From an uncultured Eubacteriales bacterium (GTDB lineage: Bacteria > Bacillota > Clostridia > Lachnospirales > Lachnospiraceae): a DNA stretch of 64,000 nt. Every line of letters begins with the position of its first letter. Within the stretch, counting starts at the first letter, position 1. The DNA is taken from the NCBI GenBank assembly GCA_900315305.1, contig OMYS01000004.1, positions 1 to 64,000 of the forward strand, in the 5' to 3' direction. Of this stretch, positions 53,121-62,896 are shown piece by piece. The translations under genes and the position numbers were made by a program. Under the pieces are notes generated by a model. That model did no database searches and was not told the DNA's origin. It was given only the letters and a program-made list of their open reading frames with translations.

Positions 53121-54590
53121 ATGCAGATTCATCAGTACAAATTAAACGGATATAATATGGTTCTGGACGTTCCGGGCGGCAGCGTCCATGTTGTCGACGA
53201 CGTCACATATGATGCGCTCCTTGCCATGCAGGAGACAACGGACCGGGAGGAAGTAAAGCGCCGCCTGGCCGGAACATACAGTGAGCAGGAGATCGGGGAG
53301 GCTCTCGGCGAGATCGATGAGCTGAGCAGGCAGGGCATGCTCTTCTCGGAGGAGCCGTATGCGCCCGCGATCGATGAGTTCGCGAAGCGCCCGACGGTCG
53401 TCAAGGCGCTTTGCCTTCACATCGCCCACGACTGCAATCTCGCGTGCAAATACTGCTTCGCGGAGGAGGGCGAGTATCACGGAAGACGCGCCCTCATGAG
53501 CTTTGAGGTCGGCAAGAAGGCGCTCGATTTCCTTGTCGCAAATTCAGGAAAGCGCCGCAACCTCGAGGTCGATTTCTTCGGCGGAGAGCCGCTTATGAAC
53601 TGGCAGGTCGTGAAGGACCTCGTCGCATACGGCCGCGGCCTTGAGAAGGAGCTTGAGGGAACAGACCATCCGAAGCACTTCCGCTTTACGATCACGACGA
53701 ACGGCGTGCTTCTCAATGATGAGATCATGGATTTCTGCAACCGCGAGATGGACAATGTCGTCATGTCCTGCGACGGCAGAAAGGACGTGCATGACCGCAT
53801 GCGCCCGTTCCGGAACGGATCGGGAAGCTTTGATCTGATCATTCCGAAGTTCCAGAAGTGGGCGGCGCAGCGCAGAGCGCTCGGAAAGAAGTACTATATC
53901 CGCGGCACTTATACGCACTGGAACCTTGATTTTGCGGCCGACGTCATCGCGATGGCTGATCTCGGCTTCGATCAGATCTCCGTGGAGCCTGTCGTTGCCC
54001 CGAAGGAGATGGATTACGCGATCAAGCCGGAGGACATCCCTGTTCTTGAGGAGCAGTACGACATCCTCGTAAAGGAAATGATCCGCCGCGAAAAGGCTGG
54101 AAAAGGTTTTAATTTCTTTCATTTTATGATAGATTTAACGGGTGGCCCGTGTGTCTACAAGCGTCTCAGCGGATGCGGCTCGGGCACTGAATATCTTGCG
54201 GTGACGCCGTGGGGCGATCTCTATCCGTGTCATCAGTTCGTCGGCATGGACGATTTCCTGCTTGGAAATGTGGACACGGGTGTCGTGAAGACGGATATCG
54301 TCGATCAGTTCAAGCGCGTCAACGTCTATACGAAGAAGGAGTGCAGCACCTGCTTCGCGCGGTTCTACTGCAGCGGCGGATGTCTCGCAAACTCCTATAA
54401 TTTCACCGGAAGGATCAACGATGTCTATGAGATCGGCTGCCGTCTTGAGCGCAAGAGAGTTGAGTGCGCCCTGATGCTGAAGGCAGCGGAGGCCGAGCTC
54501 GGCATCACAAATGTCCCGTTCGGGACGACGGCGGGGACTATTCTGGACCCGGACTGCAAGGACGGCTGCACGGACAGTACCTGCGGCTGA
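53121..54590 (+). CDS. scfB: Thioether cross-link-forming SCIFF maturase (radical SAM, SPASM)
   Basis: The start is the ATG after TTGGAG. The frame is open upstream without similarity. The 489-residue protein has an N-terminal peptide-recognition region (about 1-85, with a RiPP-binding fold) and the radical SAM cluster Cys105, Cys109 and Cys112 in CNLACKYCF. The C-terminal SPASM region has cysteines in CVYKRLSGCGSG, LYPCHQF and CSTCFARFYCSGGC. It uses SAM to join cysteines of SCIFF to the alpha carbon of another residue. The tail DPDCKDGCTDSTCG is cysteine-rich. It lies 90 bp after its substrate gene and before secDF, the usual setting. Confidence 0.96.
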   Translation: MQIHQYKLNGYNMVLDVPGGSVHVVDDVTYDALLAMQETTDREEVKRRLAGTYSEQEIGEALGEIDELSRQGMLFSEEPYAPAIDEFAKRPTVVKALCLHIAHDCNLACKYCFAEEGEYHGRRALMSFEVGKKALDFLVANSGKRRNLEVDFFGGEPLMNWQVVKDLVAYGRGLEKELEGTDHPKHFRFTITTNGVLLNDEIMDFCNREMDNVVMSCDGRKDVHDRMRPFRNGSGSFDLIIPKFQKWAAQRRALGKKYYIRGTYTHWNLDFAADVIAMADLGFDQISVEPVVAPKEMDYAIKPEDIPVLEEQYDILVKEMIRREKAGKGFNFFHFMIDLTGGPCVYKRLSGCGSGTEYLAVTPWGDLYPCHQFVGMDDFLLGNVDTGVVKTDIVDQFKRVNVYTKKECSTCFARFYCSGGCLANSYNFTGRINDVYEIGCRLERKRVECALMLKAAEAELGITNVPFGTTAGTILDPDCKDGCTDSTCG

Positions 54591-54672
54591 TTCCTGCCCA
54601 TGCTTTTCGAATCAGACTCTCCGGGATGGGGCGGAGATCTGTATATATTTTGCTTAAGGAGAAAGCAGTATC

Positions 54673-57090
54673 ATGAAGAAACGCAATGGTATCATTACTA
54701 TCATCCTCATGATCGCTCTCACGGTGTTTATGGTATTCACCGCTCTTGTCGGCTGGGGTCCGACAGGCACGGGCGCGATGAAGAACATCAAGCTCGGCCT
54801 CGACCTCGCGGGCGGCGTGTCCATCACCTATGAGGCCGATGAGGACAACCCGTCCACGAGCGACATGGACGACACGGTCACGAAGCTCCAGCAGCGTGTC
54901 GATCAGTATTCGACGGAGGCCAATGTCTACAAGGAGGGCACGAATCGGATCACGGTTGAGATCCCGGGTGTCACGAATGCGGACGAGATCCTGGAGGACC
55001 TCGGAACTCCGGGCTCGCTGTATTTCATTTCCCAGTATGATTCGGACGGAAATGAGAACTACTCCTACGACAGCTCGACGGGCAGCTACAAGCTCGCGGA
55101 CGGCAAGACGATCGATTCTCTGGAGGCGGACGGCTCCATCGTCTGCGAGGGAACTGATGTCAAGGACGCGCAGGGCGAGGTTGAGCAGAACTCCTCGACC
55201 GGAAGCAACCAGTACGTCGTCTCCCTGACCTTCACGAAGAGCGGAACAACGAAATTCGCTGACGCGACGACGGAGGCGTACAAGAACGGCTGGTCCATCG
55301 GTATCTATTACGATGGCTCCTTCATTTCCGTTCCGACGGTCAATGCGGCCATCACGGACGGCCAGGCGGTCATCGAGGGCATGAGTTCCATCGATGAGGC
55401 GAAGCAGCTTGCGTCCTACATTCGTATCGGCGGTCTCTCCCTCACACTGAATGAGATCCGCTCGAACGTCGTCGGTGCTTCCCTCGGACAGGAGGCAATC
55501 AAGACATCGCTGATTGGCGGTGCGATCGGACTTGCGATCGTCATGGCAATCATGATTTCCGTCTACCTGTTCCCGGGCGTGATCGCGAGTATCGCGCTTG
55601 TCCTCTACACAGCGCTCATGCTGGTCATGCTGAACGCATTTGATCTGACGCTGACGCTACCCGGCATCGCGGGTATTATCCTCGGAATCGGAATGGCGGT
55701 CGATGCGAACGTCATTATTTACTCCCGTATCCAGGAGGAGATTACGGCCGGCGCGACCGTCAAGGGCGCGATTGCGGCCGGCTGGCACAAGGCTCTGTCT
55801 GCGATTCTCGACGGCAACATCACGACATTGATCGCGGCGGCAGTCCTCGGTGTCCTCGGCTCCGGCACGATCAAGGGCTTCGCCATGACACTGGCTCTCT
55901 CGGTCGTTCTGTCCATGTTCACAGCGCTTGTCATCTCGAGATTCCTCGCGAAGGCATTCTGTGCTGTCGGCGTGAACAACCCGAAGGTGTGGGCAAGAAA
56001 GAAGAAGCCGACGCACATTCATTTTGTAAAGAACAGAATGAAGTTCATCGTCGTCGCCGTCTGCGTCCTCGCTGTCGGCATCGGCTGCATGGTCTACAAC
56101 AAGGCAAATGGAAAGCACGCGCTCAATTATTCGCTCGACTTCCTCGGCGGAACATCGACGACGGTTGAGTTCGATAAGGATTACACGCTCGATGAGCTCG
56201 ATGAGCAGGTCAAGCCGGTCGTCGAGAAGGTGACGGGCGACGCCGACGTCTCCATGACGAAGGTCGTCGGATCAAACCAGGTCATCATTAAGACGCGCAC
56301 GCTCGACCTCACAGAGAGAGAGAAGCTCGCCTCCGATCTCGAGAGCAAATTCGGCGTCGCCTCGAAGGACATCACGGCAGAGTCCATCTCCGCGACAGTC
56401 GGTAAGGAAATGAGAAACAACGCGGTCCTCGCGGTTGTGATCGCGGTCGCTCTGATGCTGCTTTACATCTTCATCCGGTTCCGCGACCTCCGGTTCGCGC
56501 TCTCGGCAGTCCTGGCCCTGTGCCACGACGTCGCGATCACGCTCATGAGCTACGCGATCCTGCGCATCTCGGTGGGCAACTCATTTATCGCGGTTATGCT
56601 GACGATCCTCGGCTACTCGATCAACTCGACAATCGTCATCTTCGACCGTATCCGTGAGAAGCTTCCGGAGATGCCGAAGAACGGCGATCTCGAGGTGCTT
56701 GTCGACGGGGCAATCAACCAGACGCTCACGCGAAGCATTTTCACGAACCTGACGACATTTGCGTCGATTCTCATGCTCTATGTGCTCGGCGTCTCGTCCA
56801 TCAAGGAGTTCACGCTCCCGATGATGGTCGGTATTGTCGCCGGTGCCTGCTCCTCCGTCTTCCTGACCGGTCCGCTCTGGTACTGGATGCGGACAACGTT
56901 CGGAAAGGACGCGAAGGAATACCGTGCGATGCGCGCAAGAGTGGCGAAGGCAGAGGCAAAGAAGAGCACTGTATCACCTGTGAAGGCTGAGGGCTCCGAG
57001 GCTTCCGCAGCGGTGGCGCGTGAGGGCGGAAACCCGAACGTCATCCGGAAGAAGAAGACAAAGAAGCACACAGCTGAAGACTTTAAATAA
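54673..57090 (+). CDS. secDF: Fused protein translocase subunit SecDF
   Basis: The 805-residue membrane protein combines SecD and SecF, which use the proton gradient to help pull proteins out of SecYEG. The SecD half has a first membrane helix (residues 6-27), a long extracellular domain with GGVSITYEADEDN and five further helices with GIGMAVDANVIIYSRIQEE. The SecF half begins near residue 455 and has FLGGTSTTVEF and ILGYSINSTIVIFDRIREKL. The C-terminal tail is rich in Lys and Ala. It follows the SCIFF maturase gene by 82 bp and ends at a family A remnant and a terminator. Confidence 0.95.
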   Translation: MKKRNGIITIILMIALTVFMVFTALVGWGPTGTGAMKNIKLGLDLAGGVSITYEADEDNPSTSDMDDTVTKLQQRVDQYSTEANVYKEGTNRITVEIPGVTNADEILEDLGTPGSLYFISQYDSDGNENYSYDSSTGSYKLADGKTIDSLEADGSIVCEGTDVKDAQGEVEQNSSTGSNQYVVSLTFTKSGTTKFADATTEAYKNGWSIGIYYDGSFISVPTVNAAITDGQAVIEGMSSIDEAKQLASYIRIGGLSLTLNEIRSNVVGASLGQEAIKTSLIGGAIGLAIVMAIMISVYLFPGVIASIALVLYTALMLVMLNAFDLTLTLPGIAGIILGIGMAVDANVIIYSRIQEEITAGATVKGAIAAGWHKALSAILDGNITTLIAAAVLGVLGSGTIKGFAMTLALSVVLSMFTALVISRFLAKAFCAVGVNNPKVWARKKKPTHIHFVKNRMKFIVVAVCVLAVGIGCMVYNKANGKHALNYSLDFLGGTSTTVEFDKDYTLDELDEQVKPVVEKVTGDADVSMTKVVGSNQVIIKTRTLDLTEREKLASDLESKFGVASKDITAESISATVGKEMRNNAVLAVVIAVALMLLYIFIRFRDLRFALSAVLALCHDVAITLMSYAILRISVGNSFIAVMLTILGYSINSTIVIFDRIREKLPEMPKNGDLEVLVDGAINQTLTRSIFTNLTTFASILMLYVLGVSSIKEFTLPMMVGIVAGACSSVFLTGPLWYWMRTTFGKDAKEYRAMRARVAKAEAKKSTVSPVKAEGSEASAAVAREGGNPNVIRKKKTKKHTAEDFK

Positions 57091-57093
57091 AGA

Positions 57094-57130
57094 TTCAGCA
57101 CCCCTTGCGTTACGAGCCTGGGGTGCTGAA
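57094..57130 (+). repeat. Minimal family A-type inverted repeat
   Basis: TTCAGCACCCC (57094-57104) and GGGGTGCTGAA (57120-57130) are the perfect 11-bp core ends of family A with only 15 bp between them. It lies 3 bp after the secDF stop codon and can form a hairpin in its mRNA. Confidence 0.7.
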
Positions 57131-57142
57131 AACCAGTTCAGA

Positions 57143-57232
57143 CCGCGTCCGCGGCAGTTTGTATACATGCAAGCTTGTCAATTCCAGACAAATGCTTTAC
57201 AGTATACAATATGCTGCGGACGCGGCTTTTTT
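57143..57232 (+). terminator. Long terminator after secDF
   Basis: CCGCGTCCGC (57143-57152) pairs with GCGGACGCGG (57216-57225), with further pairing of TTTGTATAC and GTATACAAT inside, followed by six T residues. Confidence 0.8.
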
Positions 57233-57306
57233 ACTGTATACGTCCGGCCGCAATGGGATGCGGGCGGCGAAGGCAGGTATGAGTATAGAAAGGAAGTTTC
57301 ATTTTC

Positions 57307-59028
57307 ATGAAGCAGGAGTACTGGAGTGTATATGCGAAGCGGGCCGATTTCGGAGCGATCGCGGAAAAATTTCATATTGACCCCGTGGTCGCGCGTGTCA
57401 TCCGCAACCGCGACATCATCGGCGATGAAGCCATTGAGGAATACCTGAATGGCGGCCTCGAGAGGCTGCACGATCCGTTCCTTATGAAGGACATGGACAA
57501 GGCCGCGAAGCTTCTGAAAATGAAGATCGCCAGCGGGGCATCGATCCGTATCATCGGCGACTACGATATTGACGGCGTCATGTCCTCGTATATTTTAAGA
57601 CGGGGCATCGAGGAGCTCGGCGGCGACGCCGACATCCATATCCCGAATCGCATCACGGACGGCTACGGGATCAGCGAGTCGATGATCCTCGACGCGAAGG
57701 ACGACAGCGTCAACACGATCATCACCTGTGACAACGGCATTGCGGCCTCCGCGCAGATTGAGCTCGCGAAGAGTTTCGGCATGACCGTGATCGTCACAGA
57801 TCATCACGAGGTTCTGTCTGTCCCGAAATGCGACGCGGTGATCGACCCGAAGCGGCCGGGAGATGAATATCCGTGCAAGGACCTGTGCGGGGCGGCGGTC
57901 GCCTGGAAGCTGGTCCGCGCGATGGGCGGAGATCCGGACATGAAGCTTCTTCAGTATGTCGCGTTCGCCACCGTGGGCGATGTTGTGAACCTCACAGGGG
58001 AGAACAGAATTCTCGTGAGAGAGGGCTTAAAGCAGCTTCGGGAGACGGACAACCCGGGACTTCGCGCGCTGGCGGCAACCTGCGGCGTCGATCTGAAGAA
58101 CCTGAGCACGTACCATATCGGGTTTGTGCTTGGACCGTGCCTCAACGCGAGCGGACGGCTCGACACGGCCCAGCGCTCGGCAGCGCTCCTTGCCGCGCCA
58201 AATGAGGCCGTGGCGGCCAGATACGCGGAGGAGCTGAAGGCCCTGAACAACAGCCGCAAGTCCATGACGGAGACAGGCGTGAACCTTGCGCGCGCCGCCA
58301 TTGAGAAGGAGCACATGGAAAATGACAAAGTGCTTGTCATTTACCTGCCCGGCGTCCATGAGAGCATCGCGGGTATTATCGCGGGACGGATCCGGGAGGA
58401 GATGAGCCGGCCTGTCTTTGTGCTGACGCGCGGCCGGGAGGGCGTCAAGGGCTCGGGAAGGTCCATCGAGGCTTACTCCATGTTCGAGAAGCTGACGGAG
58501 GTTCAGGACCTCCTCATCCGGTTCGGCGGCCATCCGATGGCGGCCGGGCTGTCCATCGAGGAGGCAAATATCGGGGAGTTCAGAAGGAGACTTAATGAAG
58601 GCTGCGGCCTCACCGAGGAGGACCTCGTGCCGAAGGTTATGATCGACGCGGCTATGCCGATCCAGTATGTGACGGAGGAGCTGATCGGACAGCTTGAGGA
58701 GCTCGCGCCGTTCGGCAAGGGAAATGAGCGACCGGTTTTTGCACAGAAGCATGTGTACTGCGAGCACCCGAGGCTCTTCGGCGCGAAGCGCAATGTCCTG
58801 AAAATGAGAATCCGGTCGATGAGGGTCCCGGGCGATGCCGATCCGGAGAGACCCGGCTTCCAGGCGAGGGTCGAGGGGCCGAGCTTTGATGCCGTCTGCT
58901 TCCGGAATGCACAGGACCTGTACGACAGAATTATGAAAAATCCGGATATTGCGATCACCTATACGCCGAAGATCGACGAGTATATGGGGAGAAGACGCAT
59001 CCAAATCGGCATCACACACTTCCATTGA
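57307..59028 (+). CDS. recJ: Single-stranded-DNA-specific exonuclease RecJ
   Basis: The 573-residue protein digests single-stranded DNA from the 5' end in recombination and mismatch repair. The DHH-family motifs are present: IIGDYDIDGVMSSYIL, ITCDNGIAA, VTDHHEVLSVP and GPCLNASGRLDTA. A DHHA1 domain with GVHESIAGIIAGRIRE and GSGRS, and an OB-like C-terminus follow. The motif III His is in the usual VTDHHE place. The length is on the short side but typical of Clostridia. AGGAAG lies before the ATG. It starts the recJ-apt-rel run. Confidence 0.94.
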   Translation: MKQEYWSVYAKRADFGAIAEKFHIDPVVARVIRNRDIIGDEAIEEYLNGGLERLHDPFLMKDMDKAAKLLKMKIASGASIRIIGDYDIDGVMSSYILRRGIEELGGDADIHIPNRITDGYGISESMILDAKDDSVNTIITCDNGIAASAQIELAKSFGMTVIVTDHHEVLSVPKCDAVIDPKRPGDEYPCKDLCGAAVAWKLVRAMGGDPDMKLLQYVAFATVGDVVNLTGENRILVREGLKQLRETDNPGLRALAATCGVDLKNLSTYHIGFVLGPCLNASGRLDTAQRSAALLAAPNEAVAARYAEELKALNNSRKSMTETGVNLARAAIEKEHMENDKVLVIYLPGVHESIAGIIAGRIREEMSRPVFVLTRGREGVKGSGRSIEAYSMFEKLTEVQDLLIRFGGHPMAAGLSIEEANIGEFRRRLNEGCGLTEEDLVPKVMIDAAMPIQYVTEELIGQLEELAPFGKGNERPVFAQKHVYCEHPRLFGAKRNVLKMRIRSMRVPGDADPERPGFQARVEGPSFDAVCFRNAQDLYDRIMKNPDIAITYTPKIDEYMGRRRIQIGITHFH

Positions 59029-59153
59029 AGAAAAAACAATGGTATATTTACTGTTAAGTTGGAGAAGGCGCCGTATGCGCCGGTGTGAAACCGGTATCAC
59101 ATGGCGGCATTTTCCAGAGATATGATATATGAATGAATAAGGAGACTTGAGAC

Positions 59154-59684
59154 ATGGCTGAGAAGAAAATTGAAGAGTATGTGCGCACGATCCCGGATTT
59201 TCCGAAGAAGGGGATCATGTTCAGGGATGTGACGTCTGTTCTTCAGGATGCGGACGGACTTCATCTCGCAATTGATGAAATGCAGAAGAAGACGGAGGGA
59301 ATGGACTTCGACGTCATCGCCGGCGTTGAGTCGAGAGGCTTTATCTTCGGAGCTCCGCTCGCCTATAACCTTCACAAGCCGTTTGTTCTTGTCCGCAAGG
59401 CGGGCAAGCTTCCGTGCGAGACTGTCTCCCAGTCGTACGATCTGGAGTACGGTCAGGCGACCATCGAGATGCACAAGGACGCGATTAAGCCGGGACAGAA
59501 GGTCCTTCTTGTTGATGACCTCATCGCGACGGGCGGCTCGATCGAGGCCGCAGCCAAGCTCGTTGAGAAGCTCGGCGGCGAGGTTGCCGGCATGGTCTTT
59601 CTGATGGAGCTGGCAGGTCTCCATGCACGGGACAGACTGTCAAAGTACAAGATCGAGTCCGTTATTATTTATCCGGGCGCATAA
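59154..59684 (+). CDS. apt: Adenine phosphoribosyltransferase
   Basis: The 176-residue enzyme recycles adenine to AMP. IPDFPKKGIMFRDVT is the APRT N-terminal signature, GVESRGFIFGAPLA the base-binding part, and KVLLVDDLIATGGSIEAA the PRPP-binding loop. The length is normal. AAGGAG lies before the ATG. It sits between recJ and rel, as in many Clostridia, and salvages purine next to the alarmone gene. Confidence 0.96.
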   Translation: MAEKKIEEYVRTIPDFPKKGIMFRDVTSVLQDADGLHLAIDEMQKKTEGMDFDVIAGVESRGFIFGAPLAYNLHKPFVLVRKAGKLPCETVSQSYDLEYGQATIEMHKDAIKPGQKVLLVDDLIATGGSIEAAAKLVEKLGGEVAGMVFLMELAGLHARDRLSKYKIESVIIYPGA

Positions 59685-59798
59685 GCAGACCGATAAGTAA
59701 ACCGATTTAAGCGCACGCAGGTGATGAGCGCTTCTCTGCGGGCCGAATCGTTACAAAATCTGCAGCAATACCGTGGGGAAGAAAGGCAGGTGACAGGT

Positions 59799-62249
59799 AT
59801 GGATAAGACAGACATGAATCAGATGACCGCAGCGGGGACCCCGCCGGATCCTGCCAGCACTTCCTCTGCAAAGAAGGGTGATGCACCGTCACTGCCGGCC
59901 GCAGAGGAGAAGACGCCGAAAGCGCTTCGTCCCTCGGATATCGGCCTCATGACGGACCGCCTGATTGTTCACAAGAAGCCGGAGCGCGATTTAAGTACTC
60001 CGGCCGACTTCACGTCTCCGGAGAAAATCTACGAGATTCTGAAGAAAAAGGTTCTCGAGTATCATCCGTCGGACGACCTCACGCTGATTGACAAGGCCTA
60101 CCGCCTGGCGGACAGCTATCACAAGGACCAGAAGAGAAAATCCGGCGAGCCGTATATCATTCATCCGCTCAATGTCGGCATTATTCTTGCGGACCTCGAG
60201 ATGGACAAGGAGACGATCGCGGCCGGCATACTGCACGATGTCGTCGAGGATACGCCGGAGACGGTCGAGGACATCCGCGAGAAGTTCGGCGACGACGTCG
60301 CCCTTCTTGTTGACGGCGTCACAAAGCTCGGCCAGATCGACTACAAGGTCGACAAGGTCGAGATTCAGGCGGAGAACCTGCGCAAGATGTTCCTCGCGAT
60401 GGCGAAGGATATCCGCGTCATCATCATCAAGCTGGCCGACCGGCTGCACAATATGCGGACGCTCGAATATATGCGTCCGGAGAAGCAGTACGAGAAGGCC
60501 TGTGAGACGATGGACATCTACGCGCCTCTTGCACAGCGTCTTGGTATCAGTAAGATCAAGGTCGAGCTCGATGATCTGGCGTTCCGCTATTGGAAGCCGG
60601 ATGTCTACGCGGACCTCGTGAAGAAGGTCAACGAGCGGAAGACGCAGCGCGAGGAGTTTGTCGCGGGGCTCGTCGACGTCATCGGAAAGAAGATCAAGGA
60701 AGCAGGGATTCAGGGAGAGGTCAACGGACGGGTCAAGCACTATTTCTCCATCTACAAAAAGATGGTGAACCAGGACAAGACCCTCGATCAGATCTATGAT
60801 CTCTTTGCGGTCCGCATCATCGTCAATACGGTGAGCGACTGCTACGCGGCCCTCGGAATCATGCATGAGACCTACAAGCCGATTCCGGGACGCTTCAAGG
60901 ACTATATCGCGATGCCGAAGCAGAACATGTACCAGTCTCTGCACACGACGGTCATCGGACCCGGCGGGACACCGTTTGAGATCCAGATCCGCACCGTGGA
61001 AATGCACCGGGTCGCTGAATATGGTATCGCTGCCCACTGGAAATACAAGGAGGTCTCGAACGGCAACAAGGTCACGGGAAACCAGGAGGAGGAGAAGCTG
61101 ACTTGGCTCCGCCAGATCCTCGAGTGGCAGCAGGACTCATCGGACAACCGGGAGTTCATGTCACTGCTCAAGTCGGACCTCGACCTTTTTAACGACACAG
61201 TCTACTGCTTCTCGCCGCAGGGCGACGTCAAGACGCTCCCGAACGGCTCATGTACGATCGATTTCGCCTACAGTGTCCACTCGGCGGTCGGAAACCGCAT
61301 GATCGGCGCACGCGTCAACGGCAAGCTGGTGCCGGTCAACTACGTCCTGAAGAACGGGGACCGCGTGGAGATCATCACGTCCCAGAACTCAAAGGGCCCG
61401 AGCCGCGACTGGCTGAAGATTGTCAAGTCCACCCAGGCGAAGACGAAGATCAACCAGTGGTTCCGCAAGGAGCTGAAGTCAGACAACATCGAGCACGGCA
61501 GAGAGCTGATCAGTACGTACGCGAAGCAGAAGGGCTACACGCTCTCCAGCCTCATGAAGCCGGAGTATCAGGAATCGGTCCTGAGAAAGTACGGCTTCCA
61601 CGACTGGGACAGCGTCGTCGCCGCGGTCGGCCACGGCGGACTCAAGGAGGGGCAGGTCGTCAACCGGATGATCGACCTCTACGAGAAGGACCAGAAGAAG
61701 CTCATGACGGACGCCGAGGTGCTGCAGGCGGCGGCCGACAACAAGGACAAGCTGCCACTCGTCCACTCGGAGACACTGCGCGGTGGCAAGGGCGGCATTG
61801 TCGTCAAGGGCATCCACGACGTCGCCGTTCATTTTGCAAAATGCTGCAGCCCTTTGCCGGGAGATGAGATCGTCGGCTATGTCACGCGGGGACGCGGCGT
61901 CACGATTCATCGCTCCGACTGCGTCAATGTCGTCCATATGTCCGGCGAGGACAGGGCGCGTCTCATCGAGGCCGAGTGGCAGGTGCCGGAGAATGAGTCC
62001 GGTGCGGCGACCTACGCGGCGGAGATCAATATTTACGCGCAGAACCGCACGGGACTGCTCGTTGATATCTCGAAGATCTTCACGGAGCAGAAGATTGATA
62101 TTGATCAGCTGAACACGCGCGTCAACAGGCAGGGCATTGCGACGATGGAGCTGAGCTTCCGCGTTCACTCGGTCGATGAGCTGACAGAGCTCGTCCGCCA
62201 GATCCGCGCCGTGCCGAGTGTCCTTGATATTGAGAGAAAGACAGGCTGA
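59799..62249 (+). CDS. Bifunctional (p)ppGpp synthetase/hydrolase (RelA/SpoT family, Rel)
   Basis: The start is the ATG after AGGTGA. The frame is open to 59721 without similarity. The 816-residue protein has a Pro-, Ala- and Lys-rich N-terminal extension (about 1-65), an HD hydrolase domain with His146-Asp147 in GILHDVVEDTPET, and a synthetase domain with YDLFAVRIIVNTV and AMPKQNMYQSLHTTV. A TGS domain (FSPQGDVKTLPNGSCTIDFAYSVHS), a conserved Cys motif (VHFAKCCSPLPGDEI) and a C-terminal ACT domain follow. It makes and breaks the stringent-response alarmone. Both catalytic domains look intact. Downstream genes follow after 20 nt. Confidence 0.95.
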   Translation: MDKTDMNQMTAAGTPPDPASTSSAKKGDAPSLPAAEEKTPKALRPSDIGLMTDRLIVHKKPERDLSTPADFTSPEKIYEILKKKVLEYHPSDDLTLIDKAYRLADSYHKDQKRKSGEPYIIHPLNVGIILADLEMDKETIAAGILHDVVEDTPETVEDIREKFGDDVALLVDGVTKLGQIDYKVDKVEIQAENLRKMFLAMAKDIRVIIIKLADRLHNMRTLEYMRPEKQYEKACETMDIYAPLAQRLGISKIKVELDDLAFRYWKPDVYADLVKKVNERKTQREEFVAGLVDVIGKKIKEAGIQGEVNGRVKHYFSIYKKMVNQDKTLDQIYDLFAVRIIVNTVSDCYAALGIMHETYKPIPGRFKDYIAMPKQNMYQSLHTTVIGPGGTPFEIQIRTVEMHRVAEYGIAAHWKYKEVSNGNKVTGNQEEEKLTWLRQILEWQQDSSDNREFMSLLKSDLDLFNDTVYCFSPQGDVKTLPNGSCTIDFAYSVHSAVGNRMIGARVNGKLVPVNYVLKNGDRVEIITSQNSKGPSRDWLKIVKSTQAKTKINQWFRKELKSDNIEHGRELISTYAKQKGYTLSSLMKPEYQESVLRKYGFHDWDSVVAAVGHGGLKEGQVVNRMIDLYEKDQKKLMTDAEVLQAAADNKDKLPLVHSETLRGGKGGIVVKGIHDVAVHFAKCCSPLPGDEIVGYVTRGRGVTIHRSDCVNVVHMSGEDRARLIEAEWQVPENESGAATYAAEINIYAQNRTGLLVDISKIFTEQKIDIDQLNTRVNRQGIATMELSFRVHSVDELTELVRQIRAVPSVLDIERKTG

Positions 62250-62269
62250 TGCCTGCCTCGGAGTAAGCT

Positions 62270-62896
62270 ATGAAAATTCTTCATCTGACAGTTGGCCCGA
62301 TCGGGACCAACTGTTATATTCCATACAATGAGACGACAAAGGCGTGCTTTATCGTCGACCCGGGCGACAATGCGCCCGGGATTAGTGATGCCATCAAGTC
62401 TCACGCGCTGAGACCGGAGGCGGTCCTCCTGACGCACGCGCATTTTGATCATATATACGGGTTAAATGACCTTGTCGCAGGGTATCCGTCTCTTCCGGTT
62501 CTTGCCGCGGAGGCGGAGAAGCCGATGATTGAGGACACGGCGCTCAATTGCGGCATGGGCTTTGACAGAAATTATCACATTCATGTGACGAGATATCTTC
62601 GGGACGGAGAGTGTACCTCATTTGCAGGAATGACGCTCGAGGCGATGCTGACGCCGGGACACACGGCCGGCAGCATGTGCTACTATGACGCCGCGGACCG
62701 GATCCTCTATGCGGGAGACACGATTTTCTTCGAGTCATACGGGCGGACAGATCTTCCGACGGGGTCGGATTCCGCGATGGCCTCATCGCTCCGGAGACTG
62801 CTCACATCGCTTCCTCCCGAGACGCAGGTGCTCTGCGGCCACGGCCCGCTGACAACGATCGGACACGAGCGGGAGGTGGAAGGAATCGGGCTATGA
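62270..62896 (+). CDS. MBL-fold metallohydrolase (glyoxalase II-like)
   Basis: The 208-residue protein has the zinc motif THAHFDH at residues 55-61, TPGHTAGSMCYY, YAGDTIFFESYGRTDLPTGS and a final GHGPLTTIGHE, as in YcbL/GloB-like hydrolases. This small version is commonly encoded between rel and hemZ in Clostridia. The natural substrate is unknown. The stop overlaps the start of hemZ by four bases (ATGA). Confidence 0.92.
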   Translation: MKILHLTVGPIGTNCYIPYNETTKACFIVDPGDNAPGISDAIKSHALRPEAVLLTHAHFDHIYGLNDLVAGYPSLPVLAAEAEKPMIEDTALNCGMGFDRNYHIHVTRYLRDGECTSFAGMTLEAMLTPGHTAGSMCYYDAADRILYAGDTIFFESYGRTDLPTGSDSAMASSLRRLLTSLPPETQVLCGHGPLTTIGHEREVEGIGL

